Assembly (NCBI RefSeq): GCF_030386795.1
Contig: NZ_JANUQM010000002.1
Location: 744,001-808,000 of the forward strand
Reading direction: 5' to 3'
Length of the DNA stretch: 64,000 bases
Origin: Streptomyces sp. S.PNR 29
GTDB lineage: Bacteria > Actinomycetota > Actinomycetes > Streptomycetales > Streptomycetaceae
Position numbers and translations under genes: made by a program. The notes beneath the pieces are model-generated. The model did not search any database and had not been told where the DNA came from. It worked only from the letters and a program-made list of their open reading frames with translations. Positions 8,438 to 16,501 of this stretch are shown here, one piece after another. Within the stretch, counting starts at the first letter, position 1, and each line of letters begins with the position of its first letter.

Positions 8438-8478
8438 GAGCGCCCTTCCACGGCCCAGGACGGCCGGGGAGGGCGCTC
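8438..8478. terminator. Bidirectional hairpin terminator
   Basis: GAGCGCCCT and AGGGCGCTC form a perfect 9-bp stem around a GC-rich loop, between the converging dapD and the minus-strand nuclease-like gene. The surrounding 8349-8582 shows no convincing gene. Confidence 0.55.
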
Positions 8479-8582
8479 GTGCGTGAGCACCGCTTCAGGA
8501 GAGCGGCTGGAGGATCTTCCGGCTGAACTGCGGTTTCGTCGGCCGAGGCTGCGGGCGAGTACTCGGGCACGGGCTTCGGCCG

Positions 8583-9188
8583 TCAGCCGCAGGTCGTGCC
8601 TGGGCGGGGATCAGCCGACCGGATGCAGTCATTGAGGGTGGGAAAGGACACCGGTGGACCCGCTGCCGCGCGAACCGCGCCCAGGCTGACGCTGTCCACG
8701 TCCAGGGCGGCGACTACTGGGTGGGGGAGTACGTAGAACTCCCACTGAGCCGTGTCGAGTGGGTTGTAGACGGCGTGTTCACGGGCGGTCTGGACGGCGA
8801 AAACGTAGACGTCGGCGTTGTACGACTTTTCCTCTGAGTAACCGTCATCAGGTGACCACGTGCGAGCGCGGAGCCCACTGAAGCGGATTGGGGACGGTGT
8901 CCGTTGCTCCCAGGCCTGTAGGTAGGCGCCGGCCTTGACTTCGATGCGCAGTCCGTCGTCGGTCTCGACATCGTGGCTTGCCCATTCCACACGGGGCTTG
9001 TGGGAGCCGACCGCCTGGTGGACCAGGAATTCGGCGAACAGGCCGCGTGTGTTGTTCATACGGAGGTCTGGCATGGCGAAACGCCAGAAGTCGACCACGG
9101 TTGCGTCCGGGACGCCCACGATTGACTCGTCGCCGCGGAGCGGGGGCATGGGCCGCGGCGTCAAAGGCAGACGGGCAGGCTGCTTCAT
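8583..9188 (-). CDS. Uncharacterised protein with PD-(D/E)XK nuclease-like core
   Basis: 201 residues, not assigned to a named family. The centre has NTRGLFAEFLVHQAVG, then ETDDGLRIEVKAGAYLQAW, resembling the D..E-x-K catalytic core of restriction-endonuclease-like folds, followed by IRFSGLRART and a beta strand ADVYVFAVQ. No methyltransferase or helicase partner is next to it. ATG 9188 is chosen because residues upstream look non-coding, but no ribosome site supports it and 9227 or 9149 are alternatives. Codon use is a little less GC-biased than in neighbours, suggesting acquisition. Confidence 0.65.
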   Translation of the reverse strand: MKQPARLPLTPRPMPPLRGDESIVGVPDATVVDFWRFAMPDLRMNNTRGLFAEFLVHQAVGSHKPRVEWASHDVETDDGLRIEVKAGAYLQAWEQRTPSPIRFSGLRARTWSPDDGYSEEKSYNADVYVFAVQTAREHAVYNPLDTAQWEFYVLPHPVVAALDVDSVSLGAVRAAAGPPVSFPTLNDCIRSADPRPGTTCG

Positions 9189-9270
9189 GGGGCGCAGTCT
9201 GCCAGCGAGGCGTGGGCGCTTGCACATCTGCTGCCGGCAGTCCTTGCCCGGGCAACGTCGGCGAGCGGCC

Positions 9271-9442
9271 CTACCACTTCCGCCACTTGTCCGTGAGCTG
9301 GTACCGGCCCAGCCCGTGGCGCGCGGTCAGGGCGACGACATCGACGCCGTGCTCCGCACTCGGGATCCAGGGTGCCGGCGGCAAGCTCCTCGGCTTCCTC
9401 GGCTATGCCGAGCCGCCAGCTCGTAGTCGGTCTCTCAGCCAT
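9271..9442 (-). pseudogene. Small conserved-looking gene with a frameshift
   Basis: Reading from ATG 9442 gives MAERPTTSWRLGIAEEAEEL and on to TLDP. The following codons are then coherent only in another frame: SAEHGVDVVALTARHGLG, then RYQLTDKWRKW and stop at 9271. Removing one C in the run GGATCCCG would join both parts into a protein of about 56 residues. The family is not recognised. Either a real pseudogene or a sequencing error. Confidence 0.55.
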
Positions 9443-9534
9443 GGGTGGACCGTACAGCTCGGGACTGACAGCGATGGGGGGTGCAGGCACCGTGCGATCT
9501 TGCGGCAGATCTCTTCCGGCGATCTACTGGCGCT

Positions 9535-10059
9535 GTGGATTCGGGCTTAGCGGCAGTGATCGGCGCGGCAGTGGGCGCCGTCGGTGGACTCGGCGCGAGT
9601 TGGTTCACGATTCTTGGGCAACGTCATCAGCAACGCGCGGAGCGTGACCGCTGGCGCGATGACATGCGCCGGCAGGCGTATACGTCGATGTTGGACTGTT
9701 GTGAGCGGCTTTCGGCCGGCTGGTGGCTGGCTGGTGACGCCCTTCGCAGCAAGAGCAGTGACGAGGCGCTGCGGGAGGAACGCTACCTTCGGGCGCATGA
9801 ACTGTGGACCGAGTTCAATGCCGCTGTGGCTGCCGTCTCCGTCGCCGGGCCCCGGGAGGTGACTCGTGCGGCGGAGCCGCTGATGGATGCCGTCTATGAG
9901 CTGGACGCGGCGGGGACCGATTGGTGGGATGTCCTGCGAAGCGGACGTCAACGTGGTCTGACGAAGTGGGAAAACAGATTCGATGCCGCCATGGTGGCGA
10001 TTCAAGCTCCCAGGGCAGCATTTCGACAGGCTGTCCGGGAAGCGCTTGACACCGATTAG
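9535..10059 (+). CDS. Small membrane-anchored protein of unknown function
   Basis: 174 residues starting with an N-terminal membrane helix (AAVIGAAVGAVGGLGASWF), then a charged helical region (RHQQRAERDRWRDDMRRQAY) and an all-helical soluble part with Trp-rich segments. This layout is common in actinobacterial unknowns encoded in accessory patches. GTG 9535 places the membrane helix at the very N-terminus; GTG 9481 would add 18 non-hydrophobic residues. No Shine-Dalgarno supports either. Nothing in the neighbours indicates a function. Confidence 0.65.
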   Translation: MDSGLAAVIGAAVGAVGGLGASWFTILGQRHQQRAERDRWRDDMRRQAYTSMLDCCERLSAGWWLAGDALRSKSSDEALREERYLRAHELWTEFNAAVAAVSVAGPREVTRAAEPLMDAVYELDAAGTDWWDVLRSGRQRGLTKWENRFDAAMVAIQAPRAAFRQAVREALDTD

Positions 10060-10182
10060 TGCGCGGCGGCCCCGGTGGGCACGTACGGATGACCGGGCGT
10101 GACCTCGCGATGGTTCCAGCAGATGAGCAGGTGGACGCAGAGTCCGATCAGAAGCCGAACCGACGAGACGAGGGGCTGGGGC

Positions 10183-10407
10183 ATGAGGAACGTGAGGGTG
10201 AGGGCCGTGGCGCGGTGGCTGGCCGGGGTGGGTGCCGCCGCCCTGGTCTGCTGGCTGCCGGCGGGCACGGCGCACGCCGACGAGACCAACACCGGCTCGC
10301 ACAACGGTCCCCGGATCGGGCTGGTCAACATGGGCCAGGTCGACGACCCGATGGAGGATGTGCTGGAGCACACGCTGCTGTTCGGCGACGGCTATCGCTG
10401 GGGGTGA
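10183..10407 (+). CDS. Small secreted protein of unknown function
   Basis: 74-residue protein with a typical Sec signal peptide (basic start MRNVRVRAVARW, hydrophobic core, cleavage after AHA near residue 30). The mature peptide is only about 45 residues and ends in VLEHTLLFGDGYRWG. GAGGGG lies 8 nt before ATG 10183, which decides this start over an ATG-less extension upstream. Similar short secreted peptides occur in streptomycetes, but I do not recognise a function. Confidence 0.7.
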   Translation: MRNVRVRAVARWLAGVGAAALVCWLPAGTAHADETNTGSHNGPRIGLVNMGQVDDPMEDVLEHTLLFGDGYRWG

Positions 10408-10409
10408 TC

Positions 10410-10460
10410 CCACGGCTGATCCACGGCTGATCCACCTGATCCCGGGCTGATCCCGGGCTG
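10410..10460. repeat. Short tandem repeats after the secreted peptide gene
   Basis: CACGGCTGATC occurs twice in tandem, followed by two copies of a related CCCGGGCTGAT unit. Probably slippage-derived. Confidence 0.7.
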
Positions 10461-10477
10461 CATTCTCCCGCCGAGGG

Positions 10478-10516
10478 CCGGGGCCCGTACCGCGCAGGAC
10501 GCGGTACGGGCCCCGG
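10478..10516. terminator. Very stable hairpin terminator
   Basis: A perfect 17-bp stem (arms 10478-10494 and 10500-10516; inner sequence CCGTACCGCG) closes a 5-nt loop CAGGA. It separates the small secreted protein gene from the sigma factor gene. Confidence 0.8.
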
Positions 10517-10634
10517 TCGTTCACCGGATCGATGGTTTCTTCGGCCGGGGTGGCATAGCGGGGCGTCGGCGCGCGCGTCACAAGAGGCACAGGGGCAGGG
10601 CACAGGGTCCGCCCCGGGGGAAGAGAAGGTGACG

Positions 10635-11195
10635 ATGGATGCCGAGGCACAGGAGAGCTTCCGGGACTTCGTGGCGAACCGGTCGTCCGCACTGCTGAAG
10701 ACGGCGGTCCTGCTGAGCGGCGGTGACCGGCACGCGGGTGAGGATCTGCTGCAGAACGCGCTGATCAAGGCGGCCGGCCGCTGGCACCGCATCGACGAGC
10801 CCGAGGCGTACGTCCGGCAGATCCTGTACCGGCAGCAGGTCAGCCGCTGGCGGCTGAAGTGGCCGAGGCGCGAGCTGAGCGTCGCCGAGCCGCCGGAGAC
10901 CGGCACCGATCCGGACGGCTCGGCCGCGGCCGAGCTGCGCCTGGTGATGCGCGGCGCCCTGGCCCGGCTGACGGCGCGGCAGCGCACCGTGCTGGTGCTG
11001 CGCTACTACGAGGACCTGCCCGAGGCCGAGGTGGCCCGCATCCTCGGCTGCTCCGTCGGCACCGTACGGTCCACCACCCACCGCTCGCTCGCCCGGCTGC
11101 GCGCCCTCGCGCCCGAGCTGGCCGCACTCGGCCCGGCGGACGCCGGGCAGCAGCGGCCGCCCCGTGACTACTCAACCGTGGAGGTGCGTTCGTGA
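10635..11195 (+). CDS. SigE-family ECF RNA polymerase sigma factor
   Basis: 186 residues with sigma region 2 (residues about 10-80; FRDFVANRSSALLKTAVLL, DLLQNALIKAAGRW, YVRQILYRQQVSRWR) and region 4 (about 110-165; LTARQRTVLVLRYYEDLPEA, GCSVGTVRSTTHRSL). This matches the actinobacterial SigE-family group. ATG 10635 is preceded five bases earlier by AGAAGG; GTG 10629 overlaps that site. It overlaps the next gene by GTGA, so the two are coupled. The target promoters cannot be read from this sequence. Confidence 0.94.
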   Translation: MDAEAQESFRDFVANRSSALLKTAVLLSGGDRHAGEDLLQNALIKAAGRWHRIDEPEAYVRQILYRQQVSRWRLKWPRRELSVAEPPETGTDPDGSAAAELRLVMRGALARLTARQRTVLVLRYYEDLPEAEVARILGCSVGTVRSTTHRSLARLRALAPELAALGPADAGQQRPPRDYSTVEVRS

Positions 11196-12433
11196 ACGTC
11201 GAGGAACTCGTGCGGGACGCGCTGCGCGACCAGGCCGGCGAACAGGGACCTGCGGTACCGGGCTTCGCCGACCGGGTGCTGGTGGCCCGCCGGCGCCGCC
11301 GCACCCGCAGGTTCGCGTCCGTGGCCGCCGCCACCGCCGCGGTGGTGGCGGTCGCCGTGGCGGTGCCGGTGCTGGACTCCGGCAAGGACGACGTACGCCC
11401 CGCCGGCGTGCTGGAGCGGCAGGACATCCACGCCCACCCGGACCAGACGCCGCCGCGTGACCTGATCGCGGCCGGGAAGTCGGCGCTGGCCGCGTACTAC
11501 ACCACCGAGACCGTCGAGCGGCCGGGCAAGGAGGGCGTCTCCGTCCGCACCTACTGGCTCCTCGACCCGAGGACCGGCAGGTACGAGAAGGACGACCGGT
11601 GGTCGTTCGTCGCCGTCGCGCCCGGTCTGCGTACCGCCGCCGTCCTGGAGCGGGAGCTGCCCACCAAGCGGATCGGCCTGCTCGACCTCACGACGGGGGA
11701 GGTCGAGCAGTGGATCCCGGTCGAGCACGGGGTGGGCGGGCTCGCCTACTCGCGCGACGGGAGCAGGCTCGTCGCGACGACGTACGACGAGAATCCCGAT
11801 CTGCTGGAGAAGCTGACCGGGGCCGACGGCGCGGCGAAGGACACCTCCGGCCAGGAGACGGGGCTCTGGGCATGGCGGTTCGGCGACCCCAGCCGGACCG
11901 GCTTCTACGTCGTCGACCTGGCCTCCGGCAAGAGCTCCTGGAGCCCGGTCGAGCGCCGACGCGACATCAACGCCCGCCAGGACTTCGCCTTCAGCCGGGA
12001 CGGCAGGACGGTGTACGCGCAGGTCATCGGCGGCCGGGACGGCCTGCAGCAGTTCTACGACCTCGCGGGCGACGAGGTCGCCGCGCCGGCGCACGAGCGG
12101 TACCTTCGGTCGACCGTCAGCGCGCGGCTGTCTCCGAGCGGCCGGCTCGCCGCGCTCGGCCTGGCGGCCGAGACCAAGGACAAGTCATGGTCGAAGATCG
12201 TCGACCCGCGCACCGGCAAGGAGATCACCAAGGTGCGTGGGGCGGAACTCCTCGCCTGGGCGGACGACAGGCGGCTCATCGCCTGGGAGCGGGCCTCCGG
12301 CTCGGAGTTCTACCGGCCCCGGCTGGTGCTGGTCACCATCGGCAGCGACAAGGTCGTACCGCTCAGCGGCGTGCGTGAGCCCAACGAGACACCCGACCGG
12401 CAGGAGTGGCAGCCCCTCTTCGCCGAGCGCTGA
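11192..12433 (+). CDS. Single-pass membrane protein, partner of the SigE-family sigma factor
   Basis: 413 residues: about 45 cytosolic residues ending in RRRRRTRRF, one membrane helix (SVAAATAAVVAVAVAVPVL), and a long extracellular part with WD40-like beta-propeller strands (GGLAYSRDGSRLVATTYDE, FAFSRDGRTVYAQVIGG, RLSPSGRLAALGLA). Genes of this shape regularly follow SigE-family sigma genes and are proposed anti-sigma or signalling partners, although no ZAS zinc motif is present. The GTG start lies in the sigma stop with GGAGG upstream. Confidence 0.8.
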   Translation: MNVEELVRDALRDQAGEQGPAVPGFADRVLVARRRRRTRRFASVAAATAAVVAVAVAVPVLDSGKDDVRPAGVLERQDIHAHPDQTPPRDLIAAGKSALAAYYTTETVERPGKEGVSVRTYWLLDPRTGRYEKDDRWSFVAVAPGLRTAAVLERELPTKRIGLLDLTTGEVEQWIPVEHGVGGLAYSRDGSRLVATTYDENPDLLEKLTGADGAAKDTSGQETGLWAWRFGDPSRTGFYVVDLASGKSSWSPVERRRDINARQDFAFSRDGRTVYAQVIGGRDGLQQFYDLAGDEVAAPAHERYLRSTVSARLSPSGRLAALGLAAETKDKSWSKIVDPRTGKEITKVRGAELLAWADDRRLIAWERASGSEFYRPRLVLVTIGSDKVVPLSGVREPNETPDRQEWQPLFAER

Positions 12434-12447
12434 CCCGCAAGGCGTCC

Positions 12448-13356
12448 TCAGGGGCCGGTGGCGACCAGTCGCTCGTACGCCGCCCGCAACCCGTCGGCCG
12501 TCTCCCGGCCGGCGGGTCGCAGCGGTGCGCGGACCGGGCCCGCGGGCAGGCCGAGGGTGTTGAGGAGGGCCTTGGCGGTGACGGTTCCGGGGAGGCCCGA
12601 CGCCATCATCAGCTCGGTGAGTTCACTGGTCTGCCGCTGCAGCCGCGCCGCCTCGGCCGTGCGGCCCGCGTCGAACGCGTCCAGGACGGCGCGGAAGTGA
12701 TACGGCGTCACGTTCGCCACCGTGCCGATGTAGCCGGCGCCGCCGATCGCGTACAGCGCCAGGACGTACTCGTCGCAGCCCGTGTAGTACGCCAAGTCCG
12801 TCTGGGCCAGGACCCTTTGGGTGCCCAGCAGGTCGTAGGCGCAGTCCTTGACGGCCACGATGCGAGGGTGGTCCGCGAGCCGGATCATCGTCTTCGGCTC
12901 GATGCGGGTGCCCGTGCGGCCCGGGATGTCGTACAGCACCAGGGGGAGTCCCGAGGCGTCCGCGACGTCCCGGAAGTGGGCTTCCAGCGCGTCCTGCGGG
13001 GGTCTGTTGTAGTACGGCGTGACCACCAACAGGCCATTGGCGCCCGCCTTTTCGGCCGCCTGCGCCAGTTCGACGGTGTGCCGGGTGTCGAACGTGCCCA
13101 CTCCGGCCACGATCGAGGCGCGGTCGCCGACCGCCTCTCTCACGGCCGTGATGAGCGCGGACTTCTCGGCGTCGGTCGTGGTGGGCGACTCGCCCGTCGT
13201 GCCGGACAGGACCAGGCCGTCACAGCCCTGCGCCACCAGCCGGTCGGCGAGCTGCTGCGCGCCGTCGAGGTCGAGAGCGCCGTCCTCGGTGAAAGGGGTG
13301 ATCATGGCGCAGAGGGCGCGGCCGAAGGGTGGGGTGGCGGAGCCTGGTGTGGTCAT
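12448..13356 (-). CDS. dapA: DapA family: 4-hydroxy-tetrahydrodipicolinate synthase
   Basis: 302-residue class I aldolase-fold enzyme condensing pyruvate with aspartate semialdehyde. It has GTTGESPTTT (substrate/pyruvate loop), the proton-relay tyrosine in TPYYNRPPQ, the arginine in YDIPGRTGTRI, and the Schiff-base lysine in IVAVKDCAYDL. All DapA-specific residues are kept, unlike the two sugar-acid DapA-family enzymes later in this window. The start is uncertain: ATG 13356 begins MTTPGSATPPFGRAL; GTG 13392 would add 12 residues; neither has a ribosome site. Converges with the upstream gene, 14 bp apart. Confidence 0.88.
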   Translation of the reverse strand: MTTPGSATPPFGRALCAMITPFTEDGALDLDGAQQLADRLVAQGCDGLVLSGTTGESPTTTDAEKSALITAVREAVGDRASIVAGVGTFDTRHTVELAQAAEKAGANGLLVVTPYYNRPPQDALEAHFRDVADASGLPLVLYDIPGRTGTRIEPKTMIRLADHPRIVAVKDCAYDLLGTQRVLAQTDLAYYTGCDEYVLALYAIGGAGYIGTVANVTPYHFRAVLDAFDAGRTAEAARLQRQTSELTELMMASGLPGTVTAKALLNTLGLPAGPVRAPLRPAGRETADGLRAAYERLVATGP

Positions 13357-13552
13357 GGGGGTAGTGTCGGCGGTCAGATTGTGAAGCTCCACTTAATTTT
13401 TCTACGAGGTATCGCTAAGAGATGCTGTGAAATGAGTGGTGCGGAGGGGGGACGCGAAGGCCTGTCTGATTCGCCCAGGCTCTATGTGCAGAGCGGGCCT
13501 TCATGGGTCACCATGGTGTTTCACGTCCTGTTCCATGGTCATGGGAGGCGTC
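13357..13552. other. Divergent intergenic region with AT-rich promoter stretch
   Basis: About 13393-13435 is the most AT-rich part (CTTAATTTTTCTACGAGG and onward) and probably carries promoters for the divergent dapA and the 50-residue ORF. No clear hexamer pair or operator is seen. Confidence 0.4.
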
Positions 13553-13705
13553 ATGAAGCTCGGCAAGGCACTCGCCACCGGAGTCGCGGAAGAGCGGCCG
13601 CAGACACACGAGGAAGTCGTCCCGGTGACTGACGAGGTTCCGGTGGCCGAGGAGGTCCAGGAGCCCACGGCGCCCGTGCCCGCAGAGGTGCCGGCCGCCC
13701 GATGA
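13553..13705 (+). CDS. 50-residue acidic protein of unknown function
   Basis: Begins MKLGKALATGVAEE at ATG 13553 with GGGAGG 6-7 nt upstream; an earlier in-frame start at 13436 lacks such a site. The rest is a Glu/Pro/Val-rich low-complexity tail (VPVTDEVPVAEEV). It overlaps the following gene by ATGA, so both belong together. Probably unstructured; function unknown. Confidence 0.7.
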   Translation: MKLGKALATGVAEERPQTHEEVVPVTDEVPVAEEVQEPTAPVPAEVPAAR

Positions 13706-14418
13706 GGCTGCGGCTTCCGGAGGAACGCCCTGCGGAGCCGCCGACCGGATACAAGATCGCCCACCCTGTGCTGTCGCAGGACGGCACGCAGGGCGGGTTC
13801 ACCGGTGTGTCGCTCGGCGGTGCGCTGCCGTACGGAGTCCTGGCCGACGCGTCCTGCGTCTACGGCCTGCGGCACCGGCCGCCGCACCGCCGCTGCGACT
13901 GCGGCTTCCACTGCGTGCACGACCGTACGGCGGCCGAGGCGCTGCTGTGCACGGCCGAGCATCGGACGGCCGTACTGCTGGAGGTCCTGGTGCTCGGCCG
14001 CTACATCCGCTTCGAGCGCGGCTTCCGGTACGCCCGCCAGCGGGTCCGGACGGTCACCGTCGGGCCCTGCTCGTGCGGCGGGGGCGCGGTGGCGCTGGCC
14101 GACGCGGGGTGGGGCAGACCCGGGTGGCGTGCGCTGGTGCCCTCCTGCGCGGGCTGTGTGCGGGGGCGTACGTCTGTGTCGCTCGGTGGGTTCGCCGGGG
14201 TGGCGGGGGGCGGGCTGCGGGTGGTCGCGCGTCCGGGTGGGGGTGCGGGTGCGGGTGAAGGTGTGGTGGTGCCGGCGGGGCTGGCGGGGGGTGAAGGGCT
14301 CGGGGTTCCCGAACTGGTCGCCGAGGCGGCGCTGTTGCAGGCTCGGCTCGACTGGTTCCAGACCCAGCTGGCGCGGCTCGGTGAGCGTGGGGGCGGGGCC
14401 GGGACGCCGGGGCAATGA
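13702..14418 (+). CDS. Cysteine-rich protein of unknown function
   Basis: 238 residues. Three cysteine clusters, CDCGFHCVH, GPCSCGG and PSCAGCVRG, suggest two treble-clef or zinc-ribbon-like metal sites in the first 150 residues. A Gly-rich linker and a C-terminal helix (ELVAEAALLQARLDWFQTQL) follow. No signal peptide. Translationally coupled to the preceding acidic 50-residue protein. I do not recognise a family; a metal-binding adaptor is only a guess from the cysteines. Confidence 0.75.
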   Translation: MRLRLPEERPAEPPTGYKIAHPVLSQDGTQGGFTGVSLGGALPYGVLADASCVYGLRHRPPHRRCDCGFHCVHDRTAAEALLCTAEHRTAVLLEVLVLGRYIRFERGFRYARQRVRTVTVGPCSCGGGAVALADAGWGRPGWRALVPSCAGCVRGRTSVSLGGFAGVAGGGLRVVARPGGGAGAGEGVVVPAGLAGGEGLGVPELVAEAALLQARLDWFQTQLARLGERGGGAGTPGQ

Positions 14419-14491
14419 GGGTGGACGTCAGGGGGTAGCGCAGGTCGGTCCGGGTACTCGGGGGTTCTGAACCGAGAGGAGGCGGAACACC

Positions 14492-14911
14492 GTGACCGGG
14501 ACGATCGAACACAAGCCTGTGCACGATGGGCACCACTCCGTGGGCGAACTCGTCGGTCAGGCCACCGAACAGCTCTCCCGGCTGGTACGCCAGGAAGTGG
14601 CGCTCGCCAAGGAGGAGCTGGCGGAGAAGGGACGGCGCGCCGGACGTGGCGGTGGGTTGCTCGGCGCCGCGGGCGCCGTGGCCTACGCCGGTTTTCTCGC
14701 GCTGGCCGGTACGGCCGCCGCCGCGCTCTCGCTGGCGCTGCCCGTATGGGCCTCCGCGCTCATCGTGGCGGCGGTGCTGTTCGTGATCGCGGGGGTGCTG
14801 GCCGTGACCGGCCGCAAGCAGCTGCGCCGCGCCACACCGCCGACGCCGGAGGAGGCCATCGGCAGCGTCAGGGCCGACGTCGAGGAGATCAGGGGAAGGG
14901 CACACCGATGA
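14492..14911 (+). CDS. Phage-holin-superfamily / DUF1469 (Actinobacterial) membrane protein
   Basis: 139 residues with an amphipathic N-terminal helix (VGELVGQATEQLSRLVRQEV, ALAKEELAEKGRRAG) and two membrane helices (about 58-80 and 85-105). This is the pattern of the Actinobacterial Holin-X/YqjE-like family (DUF1469). Despite the family name no lysis role is known for chromosomal copies. GTG 14492 follows GAGGAGGCGG. Overlaps the DUF3618 gene by ATGA; the pair is common in streptomycetes and probably acts at the membrane. Confidence 0.88.
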   Translation: MTGTIEHKPVHDGHHSVGELVGQATEQLSRLVRQEVALAKEELAEKGRRAGRGGGLLGAAGAVAYAGFLALAGTAAAALSLALPVWASALIVAAVLFVIAGVLAVTGRKQLRRATPPTPEEAIGSVRADVEEIRGRAHR

Positions 14912-15333
14912 CGGATGACGCGATGCGTGGCGCCAAGGGGCCGGATGAGCTGCGGCGGCAGATCGAGCAGACGCGCAGCGAACTCGGCGACACCGTGGAG
15001 GAGCTGGCGGGGAAGGCGGATGTGAAGGGCCGCGCCAAGGCTCGGGCCGCCGACCTCAGGGACCGGGCCGGGGCGATGACGGTACAACTGCGCAGCAGTG
15101 CCGCCCAGGCCGGTCACACCGTCCAGGACAGGGCGAAGGGGGCGGGTCATGCCGTGGAGCACGGCGTGACGGGGTCTGTGCGTACGGCGGTCCAGGCAGG
15201 GGTGCGGCATCCGCGTCCGGTGCTGGTGGCCGGGGCGGCGGCGGGAGCGGTGGTTGCCGCGATGGGGGTGCTGCGGCGGCGGCAGCATCGTCGTCGTCAT
15301 GGGTATGTGTGGGGGTGGCGTCTGCATCGCTGA
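14908..15333 (+). CDS. DUF3618 domain protein
   Basis: 141 residues. The N-terminal DUF3618 motif GPDELRRQIEQTRSELGDTV is followed by a long helical stretch (ELAGKADVKGRAKARAADLR) and one C-terminal membrane helix (VLVAGAAAGAVVAAMGVL) ending in a basic tail RRRQHRRRHGY. Such proteins are encoded with holin-X proteins, as here, and may bind the membrane or the partner. AGGGGAAGGG precedes ATG 14908. Function unknown. Confidence 0.88.
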   Translation: MTDDAMRGAKGPDELRRQIEQTRSELGDTVEELAGKADVKGRAKARAADLRDRAGAMTVQLRSSAAQAGHTVQDRAKGAGHAVEHGVTGSVRTAVQAGVRHPRPVLVAGAAAGAVVAAMGVLRRRQHRRRHGYVWGWRLHR

Positions 15334-15364
15334 CGCGTGCGGGTGTGCGGGGGTGCGCGTTGCG

Positions 15365-15392
15365 CCTACGGGCGGAGGCCTACGGGCGGAGG
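15365..15392. repeat. Tandem 14-bp repeat
   Basis: CCTACGGGCGGAGG occurs twice without gap, between DUF3618 and the convergent yihY-type gene. Confidence 0.8.
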
Positions 15393-15434
15393 TTGTGGGT
15401 CGGGGCCGTGGGGTGCCGCCGCCCGGCCGAACGG

Positions 15435-16388
15435 TCAGTGCCCCCGCGCCGCCCTCCACCTCGGAGGCCACTTGCGCGTGTCCCTGGGCTCCACGTACGG
15501 CTCCTCCGTCGGTGAACCTCCGGAGGTGATCGCCCGCTCGCGGGCCAGCTCCGCGTCGAACTCCAGGCCCAGCAGGATCGCGAGGTTGCTCAGCCACAGC
15601 CACACGAGGAAGACGATGGCACCGGCGAGGGTGCCGTACGTCTTGTTGTAGGTGCCGAAGTTGGCCGCGTAGACGGCGAACCCGCCGGACGCGGCCAGCC
15701 AGACGAGGGTGGCGAGGACGCTGCCGGGGGAGATCCAGCGGAAGCCGCGGCCACGGACGTTGGGGGCGGCCCAGTACAGCAGGCCGATCATCATGATGAC
15801 GAGGACCAGCAGGACCGGCCATTTCGCGATGCCCCAGAGGGCGATCGCCGCGTCACCGAGGCCGATCGCCGTGCCCGCCCGTTCGGCCAGCGGGCCGGTG
15901 AAGACGACGATCAGGGCGCTCGCGGCCAGCATCAGCATCAGGCTCACCGTGAGTGCCAGGCGCAGCGGCGTGAGCTTCCAGACCGGGCGTCCCTCCGGGA
16001 GGTCGTACACCGCGTTCGAGGTGCGGATGAACGCGGCGACGTAGCCGGAGGCCGACCACAGCGCGGCCAGCAGGCCGATGATCGCCAGTACGCCGCTGGT
16101 GCCGCCGGTGTCGCCGAGCTGGATCACCGCGTCGCGCAGGATGTCGCGGGCGGGGCCCGGTGCCAAGTCCCCCATGTTGTCGAGGATCTTGTCCGTGGCG
16201 CTCTGTCCCACCACGCCCAGCAGGGACACCAGCAGCAGGAGCGCCGGGAACAGGGACAGGACGCCGTAGTACGTCAACGCGGCGGCGCGGTCGGAGAGTT
16301 CGTCGTCCAGGAGTTCCTTGAAAGTGCGCCGCGCCACCGCCCGCCAGGAGGCGGCCGGCAATCGGCCCGGGCCGTCCTTCTCGTCCAT
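15435..16388 (-). CDS. YihY/BrkB family inner membrane protein
   Basis: 317 residues with six membrane helices. Family motifs are DELSDRAAALTYYGVLSLFP, LPEGRPVWK after helix 2, and the final GAIVFLVWLWLSNLAILLGL with EFDAEL. Formerly called ribonuclease BN, but the family is not a nuclease; the function is unsettled (possibly transport). ATG 16388 has GGGGAG 12 nt before; GTG 16421 has AGGGG at better spacing and would add 11 residues. Divergent from the ABM-domain gene. Confidence 0.88.
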   Translation of the reverse strand: MDEKDGPGRLPAASWRAVARRTFKELLDDELSDRAAALTYYGVLSLFPALLLLVSLLGVVGQSATDKILDNMGDLAPGPARDILRDAVIQLGDTGGTSGVLAIIGLLAALWSASGYVAAFIRTSNAVYDLPEGRPVWKLTPLRLALTVSLMLMLAASALIVVFTGPLAERAGTAIGLGDAAIALWGIAKWPVLLVLVIMMIGLLYWAAPNVRGRGFRWISPGSVLATLVWLAASGGFAVYAANFGTYNKTYGTLAGAIVFLVWLWLSNLAILLGLEFDAELARERAITSGGSPTEEPYVEPRDTRKWPPRWRAARGH

Positions 16389-16433
16389 GACCAGGCGGGT
16401 CTCCCCAATTGCGCACCGCAATCCCCTACTTGA

Positions 16434-16451
16434 CCTGAATCTTGGTTGAGG
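16434..16451. promoter_or_regulatory. MerR/SoxR-type inverted repeat beside a TTGACC -35 box
   Basis: CCTGAA and TTGAGG arms form an imperfect 18-bp dyad that directly overlaps the last two bases of TTGACC (16430-16435). MerR-family activators bind such dyads between over-spaced -35 and -10 boxes. No MerR gene is in the window. Confidence 0.4.
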
Positions 16452-16501
16452 TTGAAGGGTGGGTGGTGCAGGAGTTCTCGCAGGGACTTGTGGAGGGTGA
16501 G

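Noticed and set aside
8349..8570. 73-residue minus-strand ORF after dapD
   Set aside because: Spans a terminator hairpin, has no ribosome site and no recognisable motif.
10041..10048. AAGCGCTT as a LacI operator
   Set aside because: Inside an unrelated coding region with no sugar genes nearby; taken as chance.
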